Assembly (NCBI GenBank): GCA_008692225.1
Contig: VICG01000005.1
Span: 2,057,001 to 2,121,000, forward strand
From: Monilinia fructicola
Lineage: Eukaryota; Ascomycota; Leotiomycetes; Helotiales; Sclerotiniaceae
DNA length: 64,000 nt
Reading direction: 5' to 3'
Below the pieces are notes generated by a model, which worked only from the letters and a program-made list of their open reading frames with translations, was not told the DNA's origin and made no database searches. Positions 47,618 to 58,500 of this stretch are shown here, one piece after another. Position numbers and translations under genes: made by a program. The stretch's first letter is position 1, and each line of letters begins with the position of its first letter.

Positions 47618-47881
47618 GTTTATAATCGTGTCGGAACAATTAATTGTGGTCGGGAATGGAAGAGTATAATATTCAATGTTCGAAAAAAGTTCAAGGTTCA
47701 ATAGAAAATATTCTGAAGCGGGTTGCGGGCGGCCGCTTACCCCGCAAAAAAAAGTCTCCAACCGCCTTCATCCTCCAGAAAAATTCATAGGATTGAAATC
47801 TAATCAAGAGATCTTCAATTTCGCAAACTTCCTACACTTCACCAACTTCATCAACAATTTCTCAAATACAACAACCTCAAA
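47618..47881. promoter_or_regulatory. Bidirectional promoter of NOC3 and NIP7
   Basis: The 264 bases between two divergent start codons. GC-rich core gcgggttgcgggcggccgct (about 47718-47737) then ccgcaaaaaaaa. AAAAATTC near 47780 resembles the yeast RRPE element of ribosome-biogenesis promoters; that resemblance is suggestive only. Confidence 0.7.
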
Positions 47882-48500
47882 ATGCGTCCTCTTACCGAAC
47901 CAGAAACTCAAACGCTATTTGCGAAATTGGCGGGGTATACAGGAAATTCATTGAAGAATCTCATTGCGCCATTGGATAATACCCCAAATGCCGATCGATA
48001 TGTTTTTTCGAGTTCAGCAATCGAGATGTTACTATGTACGATTGTCGCTCGCAAACCTTGCAACATCTATCTCTAGAGACAAGCTTTTGTCATTAGGAAT
48101 CTGTCTTGGTATATATATGCTTGGCTTCTTTAGATTTACCTATATCTAACACTCCGCAGGAAAATTCACAAAATCAGGCAAATTTCGCATTCACATCACA
48201 GCGCTGCCTATCCTCGCCGAACATGCCCGCTATAAGGTATGGGTCAAGGCCAATGGAGAAATGCCATTCCTTTACGGTGGACACATTGTGAAAGCACATG
48301 TTGGAAGATGGTCAGAAGATTGTCCGGAACATCAGGGTGTGGTTGTTTACAGTATGAATGATACACCATTGGGTTTCGGAGTTACAGCTAGAAGTACTCA
48401 AGAGGCGAGAAGGTTGGACCCAACGGGTATCGTTTGTTTCAGACAGGCGGATGCTGGAGAGTATTTAAGAGATGAGGATACACTTTTTGCAACTTCGTAA
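47882..48500 (+). CDS. NIP7: 60S ribosome biogenesis factor NIP7
   Basis: Exons 47882-48108 and 48160-48500; intron GTATAT..CTAAC..GCAG. The N-terminal domain reads MRPLTEPETQTLF..NADRYVF. The open frame then derails, while the adjacent frame continues RVQQSRCYYV..SISRDKLLSLG. Removing one T from the T6 run 48003-48008 restores 188 aa with both exon phases closed. The C-terminal PUA domain is intact: KFRIHITALPILA, KVWVKANGEMPFLYG, KAHVGR, GVVVYSMNDTPLGFG, LDPTGIVCFRQADAGEYLRD. Nip7 binds pre-rRNA with Nop8/Rrp43 partners and is essential in yeast, so the extra T is probably a sequence error. Shares a promoter with NOC3. Confidence 0.94.
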
Positions 48501-49552
48501 GGGAAGGATGCTGTGCTTGGAGGGCGGAGGGGAGGGCCGTGAAAAGGAATGGAGTTTGGGATAAAATGGCGTTTATATGGGGTAGGGAAAAGCATAATTC
48601 CAGGCAAGTTGCCACTATTTGATGCAACTTTCCCTAGACAGGTGCGGATACTCAATAATCTCGATTGCTGTCTCAAACAACTAAAGCACTGTGCTTTCAT
48701 CACTTATTCATTCATCTCATTCCAAGTGCTATCAGGATATTCGCGGAATAGTTGATTAAGTTTCCTTAGGCCTATATATTATGCCGAAACCAAAATCAAA
48801 ATATATCCTCAGTGCTATCACCATCTTTCTGCACCCTTCTTTATACTGTGTCTTCAGATCATAAGGTCTCCGATTCCACATTAGAGGATCGCGTGAAGGA
48901 CAGATATTCGATCGAATGTCCAACATATTATCCTATCAAACTTGAAATTTATGATCGATTTTGATACCAGAAATCAAACCGAACAATCACCGGCGTGAAC
49001 CATATATCTTGATTCGGATGCGTCCAGTCACAGCAATCTTGCATGAGCGTCATGATTTCCATAACCACTCTAACATAGCCATCTTTGGACCCCCACCTCC
49101 ATCTCGTCCTTCTCTCTCCTGATGTACCATGCCTGAAACAATCCTGGCTTCCATCCATTTCGATGAGTTCCCAGTTTCTGATCCTTTTTTGACATTCCAG
49201 AATTTGAGCTCTTTTATAATTTCCGAACGGGAAACAAACAAGACTCAAGACATCTAGTATGTTTTGCAATAACTATGAGTGACGGTATTATCTTGACCAC
49301 AACTGAAACATATGTGTGTTGTACCGTGTACACATTTACAGGTTAGTTTGTCACAGAGTTGCTAGTTAAAATTATTCCAGGGATCTGTACAAATTGGAGT
49401 TATACAACCAACAAGCTATCATTGCAGTTGAGAAAACAAGTCTTCAGGAGTGGATGACATTCAAGCTCAGAGGTAAATCTATAGATTCTTGGAAGTCTTG
49501 AGATCAGTTTGGGTTATCAAAGTGACATATTTGCGATTCCTGCTGGGAGTCC
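48501..49552. other. Intergenic region
   Basis: NIP7 3' flank and AT-rich spacer. Frames at 48949-49269 (minus) show no family features. Confidence 0.5.
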
Positions 49553-50870
49553 TTACGCAGTAACCTTCTGCTCATTTTGGGGTGGAGAGGTCGCCATTAT
49601 TTTTGCATGGCCGCTTCTATCAATATTCTGGTCATACAATCTCCTACAACCCATCGTTTCTTCTCTCCTGTCATTCAACAAATCTTTGATTTTCCCTCCT
49701 TCCTTAAACAACCGATCCCCATTAGGCCACAGGGTTTCCTCCTTCATCCCCATCCCCAACACGCAAACAAACACTCTGGCCGCCAGGTCAAAACAATGAT
49801 TGATGGCGAGGTAATATGCGGTCACGCCGTTCTTTACCTGATCTTCTGGTATCACACTCCTATACGCAGTTGCTCTAGCCTGAATCACTACGTGTGGATC
49901 CACATTCGGTGCATACACTGTAAGTCCCGATTTCAGTTTCGCAAAGATTATAGATGCGGAAGTGAGACAGAGGCTCTGACGAGATACTGGAAGAATATGA
50001 CTAGACTTTAGCCGAGCACTACTTTGGTAAACGAAAGGTTGTTCTGGATGGCTGTTATGACCTATTCTATGTTAGTTGGTAGGAGTGAGAAGCAGATGAA
50101 GGGGGAAGATACTATTGGCGTGGATAACTCACGAACAGTTCCGCCGATCATTTGATAGCCGATCCATTTTGATGCTGGAGTAAAAAGACTATAGGTCGAT
50201 ATCAAACCAGAGCCTGTTTACTGCACCGAGGCAACCTCCAATAAATGGAAAATGATATCCAATCCTTCACACTGCATGAACGTCAGTCAGACACGATTCA
50301 TGATCAAGAGGAAATATAAATTACCAGCAAAACCCAAAACAATCGCAAATAACATCTGCGACAGGATGGATCCCCGCTAAATTATACACCCCACTCAACG
50401 TCGGTTCTACCCTCCTCACCCCCTGAAAGAAATCGGCAGATGAGAGCTCAAGGTCAAGATGCTCGCCAAGAAGCGAAAAGTTCACGCAACAACTTGCCCA
50501 TACAATGGTCTTCTGAACCAGGAATAATGGTATCATGGCAGTATCTCCAGCGCAATATCCACCATAGAGAAACACAAATAAGTTGAAGAAGGCACCAGTG
50601 GAAAACCCGGTTATTTGGGTAGAGGGTCAGGCGTAGCGTGTTCCGCCCATTTTAGAGCCCGAAGGAATCGGATGACGGGGGGGGTACAGATGGCAAAGCC
50701 GAGCAGGTTGGGTGCTGGATTCGCTGGAGGGGGTGAGGGTTAGGGCGGTGCGGGGGAGATTCTCTGGGATTTTGATAGAGAGGAGGATGCTGATTAGAAA
50801 ATCACATGGCAGATTGACCTAGAAGCCTACGTTCCTTTTTGGGATAAGAGATTGTGTTTTTTGAAAGATA
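49553..50870 (-). pseudogene. Decayed 14-TM MFS efflux pump (DHA2 type)
   Basis: Fragments in several minus-strand frames follow the order of a DHA2 pump. From the 5' side: VNLPC..IKIPE near 50740-50820; LLGFAICTPPV near 50690; GGTRYA then a stop where the family usually has Trp (near 50630); FFNLFVFLYG..AMIPL near 50530-50600; GVRRVEPTLSGVYN near 50390; PASKWIGYQMIGG near 50150; APNVDPHVVIQARAT near 49880-49915. Lesions include a stop just before VNLPC, a frameshift before GGTRYA, a tandem ATCCATCC four-base duplication near 50370, and stops near 50190 and 50020. The N-terminal half (TM1-5) is absent. A neighbouring Zn2Cys6 gene suggests a possible cluster relic. Confidence 0.82.
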
Positions 50871-52159
50871 TCCGTGATGCAAGTATTCAGGTAATCACTT
50901 GAACTAAAGAAGTGAAGAGGATTGTAAATGAAAAAGAGGCCTCGAGTGAGAACTCGAAACCGGGACTAAAAGAAGTCGTTATTCTAAGGGGAGAATGTGA
51001 ACGGTGAACTTCACCATCTCCAACCGACATACTGGATAAGCGCCCCTCAAATCAACCGTCCCACAGCCAAAGACGTTGTTCGGTTGAGATCATAAACCCA
51101 AGAGAAACAGATCTCTTTTCAAAGAGCACCGAATGCGTCAAAATAGTAACGGCTCCATTCATCAACCCTGCCGATCCATCCCTGCAACAGCTCGTCCTAA
51201 AATCAACATATTAGACGAGACGGCAGTCTCACACAGCAAAGAACCGAATCCACAGAGGAAGAAAAATACTAGAAATGTGTATTTGGAGCTGAAGTGCGTG
51301 AAGAGTTTTGCGGGCAGCGGTTACCTTGAACAGTTTGTGATGAGATGGGCACTCCCGTACCAGCCGACATTGTGTATTGAGTGGAAATAGTTTATCACTC
51401 GGGGAATTGCTTACTCTTACCATTAGCATTAGTTCATCAATGCGTATATTAGCCCTGCCTTCGGGATGCATTGTAATCTCATGTGCTGGTAACGAAGCTG
51501 AATCGCTTCATAAATGAGTGAGATCGTTCAAACAATGTACTAAGTTTGCAAAATACAGACACGGGACTTTCTTCCCAGTACAAAATATCGAAGCATGCCT
51601 AGGTACTCCAATACACTCGGATGGAGCGGGGTTTTTAGACAAAATTTTTGCACAGCCGATTTTCTCGATGATACTCCGAGACTGTTGCTTAATCTAGGAA
51701 TTTCCAAGTACAGAGCTGTCTCTTAATAAACAGAAATATGAACTATAATTCATACTTTGGCCAGTTCCCTAAAGTAAGAGCGATGATGGAGACCTCGGGA
51801 AATCGTTATTCAAAAATTGAATCTATGATCGCTTCGATATCTTAGAAGCATCATGGTTACAATGGAAAACTATTCTCACCTAATATTTATTAAATAACAC
51901 GTTCAAAAGATGCAAAAAGACTGCAATATTTATGTATCTGATCTTGCTTATTAAGATCATGATATTTTTGTTGTTAATTTCGAAACAGTGCTCACTAGCC
52001 ATTCCCGTTATTACAGAACATATACAGATACATGAGACTTCCAGCTGCCCGAACCCAACCTCTTTGATTATACCTAGGTATGAAGAACAAATCTTCCTTA
52101 CCGGTCCCATGAACGCCAAGTAATACTCCAACCCCCCTCCCGACCCATTTTCATTGGAC
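50871..52159. other. Intergenic region
   Basis: No supported gene; the 51133-51390 plus-strand frame has no recognisable features. Right part (51740-52100) is AT-rich. Confidence 0.5.
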
Positions 52160-54754
52160 TTAGAAGTGCGTTGTAGTTGGTGCAGCCATCATATCCCCCT
52201 GAGTACCCCACGCACCAAAAACATCTTGCCACCAACCATCATCCCACAGTTCCTGACTCATATCCATACCGAATGTTGGAATTTCGAGGCCCTGGGGTTG
52301 CGTTTGAGCCATTGGTTCTGTACTTATGTTCTCACACCCACCTCCACTTCCATTTCCATTAACAAACTTATCACTTGGCACACTACCTGAAGTTTCCGCG
52401 GCAACCTTCGCATCCCACCAAGTCTTGATTAATCCGATTCTCTTGGAATTAGTGGTATGGATATCAACATCATCAACCCTCGTCATTCCCTCAACTAATC
52501 CAGCTGCATCGTTAACATTCTCCCAAGACTTTATGATTCGATCTAGAACGAATGAGAAATCTAATTGTTGGCGCACAAGTCGGACATCCCATTGTGAATC
52601 TTCAAAGATAGAAAGTCGATACAAGGCAACTATACAGTGTGCTAGATGAGTGTAGATAGGAAAAACAAATAACGTATGCTCTTTAGGTGGTAGGGAAAAG
52701 TAAAGATCAAACCATGACTTTACGGATTGAAAGCAAATGCAAAGGGATTCTAAGCGTTGGAAGTCGGGTATGTCTGAAACGGGTTCTTTGGAGAGTGATA
52801 ACTCATGGATCGTAAGTTCGGTATTGTAGAGGTGCATCAAAAAGGTATCTAGAAGTGGTCAGTTTGGAATTTATTAGTGGAGAAAAAATCAAAATAGTAA
52901 ACATACGATTGTTGCGCACTTTGTTAGGAATCTGTTGCTTAAAGTTTTCTATTTGACTCTTCAACGCTTTGAGATAGAATGAAGCAGGCGCTTTAAAATG
53001 TGTGTTGCTATCACCGGCGGTGTCATACCACGGTGCATCCTTTACGCGTTCCTGGATCAGTTGCAGGCGAACAATTTGGACCATCAATATATCTCGATCG
53101 GATTCGGGGTGCTCTGAGAGTAATGTTGCTGACTCCTCTGCGTATGATGTCCAACGAAGGGTATCAATCTTCTGAACAAACAACGAGAAGCTTGACACAT
53201 ATTAGAAATACGCATTACAATACTATCTGGCAATTCGTACCTGGAACTTAGCGAGAAAAGGCAAAGTAAAGCTCGATTCTCTTGACGAGATCCAACTGGA
53301 GGCAGAAATGGCTTTGGACATCCTCGAGCATCGAAATTCAATAGCAGATGGGGAGCTTCTTTTGGTGGTGCTTTATTCAATCCGAGATCATATACTAAGC
53401 CCATGGCAAGCTGAATCATACTGCTCCACTACAAAATTTATCTTCAGTAAAAATTCAACACAGAGACTTGTGAATGACTTACTACTGGTCTCTGCTGATA
53501 ATGACACTGACTCCTATTCAATGTTAGTATTTCGATTTAGATTAAAGCCTTGACCTAATAACTACCATGCTATATATGTCAACAAACCCCATAGAAGATC
53601 AAGATTTCGTTCACCCTGAACAAGTATTTTCTGGCCCAAAATCTGACGAATATGCAAGCCAAGTGCGATCTGTCTCGAGGTCGTCTTTGCCGTGGCCATC
53701 GCAATGGTCAACCACCAAAAAGGATTCTCTTTCCTAAACTCACAAACCCTCGTATCTGGTGGTATGACAATAAATGGTAGGTACTTTGTCGAATGAGTTC
53801 GAAAGTGCTGGAGTGAATTCTCAGCTTCTGTAGAAGATAGTTCTAGGTGAGACGGAATGAGAGAAATTGGCTGTATTGCCGATGGTATGTGGGAAGAACC
53901 ACAGTAGTCACTGCTGGTATCACGAATGAGTTTTCGGAGTGGCTGTTGTGGTGGTACTGGAAGAGGCGGATCGATTGGAATAGATCTTAGGCTGTAAGTA
54001 CTATTGGCTGGAAGCTTTATGTCGACAGCTTCAAGTCCTCTTACGGGGGGGTTCAGGTTGCAGGAATTTGGACCATCTTGATAGCCATAACTTTGAGTAT
54101 CATTCGTATGATCTGATAATGCAGTATGATCCGAAGCTGTTGAAGAAGTCGCGTTTTGAATTCTATTCGCTGCGTTCAACAATGAAACCAATCCATCAAG
54201 CTTCTGTTCGAGCTCTGCAGTCTTCGCAGCTGTAGTTTTCTTCACGGGCTTTCGCCTCTTTGTCCTCGTGATCGATTGACAGTCCTTGGCGAGTCGATGG
54301 CATCTAGTAGATGTAAGTATCTTAGTTGATCAGAATAACAGTTCGTGATGGAAAGAATTATCGGATCAGAAATGGTCCGATCTTTGATGGTAAGATTACA
54401 ATATAAGGTTATATTTCCATTTTGACGGATACGAGAGCCTCGATTGTCTGAAATGTGCTTAGATGTTGGGAAAGTCTCATCATCCAAAGTCGCCATTACA
54501 AAAACTCTAACATGCAACAAGAACTTGAAAAACAAAACGCTTTCTCTGTTGGTGAAAGGAAATGCACTCCAATCCCAATACCATGGAACCGGAAACAGTC
54601 ACGTGACGATACCATAACCTTAAACATACCTTTCGCAAGCACCAACTCCATTCTTTTCCACACACTTTACCTTCGCCCTTGCACAATTGACGCATGCCTT
54701 CCCGTGTCTGGATACCTTCGGAGTCACAGTATGCTCCACATTAGACTCCTCCAT
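52160..54754 (-). CDS. Zn2Cys6 transcription factor with fungal_trans domain
   Basis: Six exons: 54754-54630, 54303-53566, 53513-53483, 53428-53241, 53190-52907 and 52848-52160; all phases close, 684 aa. The zinc cluster is split by the first intron (326 nt): exon 1 gives ACVNCARAKVKC..GACER and exon 2 continues CHRLAKDC, completing C-x2-C-x6-C..C-x2-C-x6-C. A basic linker TRTKRRKPVKK and a coiled-coil-like AELEQKLDGLVSLLNAAN follow. The fungal-specific regulatory domain includes NPFWWLTIAM, LLTYIAW, IQLAMGLVYDLGLNK, RALLCLFSLSS and KIDTLRW. Exon 3 is only 31 nt. The C-terminus is acidic/Gln- and Trp-rich (SQELWDDGWWQDVFG), possibly an activation segment. Regulon unknown. The frame at 54242-54535 that overlaps the first intron is not coding. 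Confidence 0.93.
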
Positions 54755-55508
54755 CTTCCTAGCAGCCCTCGCGATTAAGCCGTCCCATCAACTAGGCACT
54801 AGGAGGGCAAGTAGCGGTGCAAATGAACGTGTAGGAAAGAGAAAGGCTTTCGGAGTTTGACAGTTGCTTTCTTCTGTCCGACATTCGTCCATCTACGGAA
54901 ACTGGATGAGGAAATGGGAGGAATTATGAATGGGGATATCTCGAAGAGATCAATAAGCAATTGTTGGGGTCACTGCAATTCACAAACGGATTTTAGGGAT
55001 GTTTGAAACTCCGTGTCCGATGTACGCAGAACTTCAATTTCACACAGCATTCTTCATTGGATAGATATCCTTTCGTCCACATCTCCGAGATTTCGCTGCC
55101 TGACTTGCTTTTAACATAACTACAAGTAGGTAAATCAGTGAGTATGCTCGGAGTATAGACCAATCATGCTGATATATCATCCTGCAAAATATAATGTCAT
55201 TGTTTGCCCCCTTGACTCCCAGCCAACATCGAGCCATATGTATACTTCTTCCAATCAAGTGTTGCGACCTGATACAGCACCTCCTTTTCAAGAAAGATAG
55301 GTTCAGCGCCTTCAAATTTTGGTGAGAATTAGATACTAGTCAGTTATGAAATCAAATAAACCTTCTGATTGAAATCTAACAAATACCATATACAACTAAA
55401 TCCAGATAATCCGCCAAATAAGCAACCACCCAACTCCAATATTGCCACTAACCTGCAAAAAAAAAAGCACAAATATACAATCCACTCTATGAACTCATAA
55501 ATTATCTC
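54755..55508. other. Intergenic region
   Basis: Promoter of the Zn2Cys6 gene and the midasin 3' flank; no gene seen. The 55040-55315 minus frame has no family features. Confidence 0.55.
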
Positions 55509-58500
55509 TCAACCACTGCCGACAACCTCTCCAAACCATTGTCTCAATACTCCTGCCAGCACACCTGGCAATTCTCCCACATCCCCAACCACAACATAAT
55601 ACCTAAATGGGAACGTATCCAGATATCTCTCAATCTTCACCTCGCTTCTTCCAGTCATCTCATTTTTGACAAACTTTGCCTCCTTCAGATCTAATACACT
55701 TTCTCCTTTCTTCTTAGTTCTCACATCATCCACAATCACAAATACCATTAGTATTCTTTCTTCCTCCGCTTCTCTCAACAATCGACGAATATTGTCGTGT
55801 TCAGAAGAGCTGCATACACCATCTGAAATGATCAAAGAAATTTGCCAAAGATCTGCAGGTGACGAGGATGCCTTTTGCCTAGCGGTACGGAATAAGGTAA
55901 TACTCTCACGAATAAGCCTCGTAATATCTGTGCGCGATTGCTCGAATCCGAAGTTCTCAAAGATCACAGGACCGGCCTCGGAGCTGAAAGGTACATCAAA
56001 TTCATGTGCCACTTTGACGCTCTCTCCAAATCCAACAACACAGATTTCACCAACCTCGAGCATAGCCAAAGATCTTGAAATCATGACCAATGTCTCCATG
56101 GCAAGACTTCCAGAACCGGATTCTCCCATGGATTTTGAGTCATCCACTGCGAGCATAATTTGGTAGGAGCGTTTGGAGGGGATACTGCGACGCATCCAAA
56201 TTTTATCGCGTTTGAATGACGAGGCAATGTAAGGAATGATTCGCTTGATGTTGAGACGTTTACCTGTACGGAAATCGCCTCGCATTTTAGTTGCCAAGGT
56301 AGGCGCGAGAATAAGTCGAAGTTGTTCGGTCAGAGAAAGGGAAAGTGGACGTGTGAGAGACTCATAATGAGTCCATTGAGCCCTGGATTCGGCGGCAGAT
56401 CGCACAGAAACCGTCATGGTAGGATCAAGATGGGTGTTATCGAGCTGTGTATCAACTTCCTCGACATCAGAATCAATGTCTTCATTAGCTTTAGCATGAG
56501 GATTGTCGTCCATTTCTTCATCCATATCATTATTTGCTTGGTGAACAGAAGCACCAGCTCGACCTTCATATGCATTGGAAAGCTCCTCTGGTTCTGGAAC
56601 ATCATCTTCGAGATCCATCACATTGTCTTCATCGGCTGAATCTTTCTCCACTTCATCTGGTTGGAATGTTTCTGGCATATCTTTACTTTCCTGATCGATA
56701 GCCATAGATTCATCAAGAGCATGAGACTGTTCTTCTGTAGCAGTGCCCAAGGCTTGAGTATCGGCTTCAGCATCCTCGTCTTGCAAATGCTGGAATTCAT
56801 TGCTTTCTGTGCCCATATCAATATTCTGGTCTTGGGTTTGATCTTTCTCCTCAGTAGGCTCTCTGATTTGCGACTGTTGACGATGCCATTTCTCGAGCGC
56901 ATCTCCAAGCTTTTTGAATGGTTGAGCAGAAGAACTATCTTGAGTGTCATCTTGGGCATCCTGTGGCGCATCGCCTGCAGCTTGCCGACCCTTTTCACCA
57001 TCCTCTGCAGCAGATTGTTTATTTTCAGATGAATCCCCACCTTGACCACCATCATCTCTCTGGGCTTTGCTATTGGAATCAGCGTTCTTATCGGCTTCAT
57101 TGTCATCCTGATCTTCACCGACGCCTTGGACATCACTTGGAACCGCGTTTTCGGCATCAGCTGTGGCTTCATCATCACGATCACGTAATAACCCATCTTG
57201 ATCTTCCGGTTGCTGTTCTTCTGGGTCCTCTTCAGCTTTCTCCCCAGCCTCTTCTGTCTTTTCGCCTTCCTGGTCTTTCTCTTCATCCAGGTCAACAATA
57301 TCCATCTCATCACCAATATCTTGATCCTCCTGACCATCTGCATTATCGGCGTCTGGTTCTTCTTTTCCATCATTTGCAACTTCATCTGTTTCTTTGGTCT
57401 CGTCTTCCATATCCGGTAGATCATCCATTCCATCCTCCATTCCATCATCACTTCCGTCGCTTCCCTCTTTCTCTTCCCCATCTAATTGCATGTCATCAGG
57501 CAAGTCTAAAGCTTCCCCTTCATCCGCATGCGGATCATGTTTTTCCACATCATCCTGTTGTTGAACCTCCTCACTCTGTTCTGCCCCAGCCATTTCTTCT
57601 TCTTCTTCTTCCTCTCCTTCCTCTCCCTCGTCACCCTCTCCAACTTCCTTCTTGTTTTCTTGAGCTGCGACCTGTTCATCTTTAGAAGCCTTCCCTTTTG
57701 AATCATCTCCTTCCTGATCTTTCTCAGCTTGTTCATTTTCACCATCCCACATCTTCTCATCCACTGCGTTAGGATCCAAGTCGTCCACATCTCCAGCTTC
57801 CTCATCCATTTCTTCGCCGTCTTTGTCTTCATCGCCAGAACCTTCATCATCTTCTTTCTCTTCCGCTTCTCCCATCTCACCTTCCATTTCACCATCAGCC
57901 ATATCAACCGCATCTTGCTCATCCTCAATTTCTCCCCTCTCTTCTTTGTTTGGCTCTTGAGCCAACTCATCAAGATCTTCATCTTCGCCGATATCTTTGC
58001 TTATATCTTCAGCGCCTTCTCCATCACCAAGTCCAGTTCCCCCTTCCAACTTTTCGGTTTTGCCGTCTTGCGCATCTTGTTTCTCCGAAGGGGTACAGAA
58101 ACCTTGAGATGCAATTTGTGTAAAAGTCTTGGCGAGAATATAAGATGTCTTACATGTTGAACGATGTAGAGTGGCGTATCGAGCAATGCTTTCTTCCAAT
58201 GTATTATAGTACTGTTGGATGATTGGAAGAGCAACTGCGAATATTGCGCCAGCACCTCGGCTAACATTGTCGTTTACAAGATTGAGATGTCGAAGAATTT
58301 CGAATGATTGCTTGATGTGCTCGGCAACATTCTCACAGTGAAGAGCTTTGATGCTACTTGCAAGGACAGCATCAATCTTGATGAGCCAACCTTGATCTTC
58401 AGTTGAGGTTGGAATATTGTTGATGGACTTGTGGTATTTTTCCATTGCTGCTAAGATCGTATTGCAAACAGTGGTCAGTTTCTGGTCGAGCGCTTCTAGA

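Noticed and set aside
54242..54535. ORF starting at 54496 as exon 1 of the Zn2Cys6 gene
   Set aside because: It lacks the CxxC motif, while 54630-54754 supplies the missing cysteines with correct splice phase.
56322..58267. Long Phe/Leu- or Lys-rich ORFs opposite and beside MDN1
   Set aside because: They are shadows of the Asp/Glu-rich repeat region of midasin.
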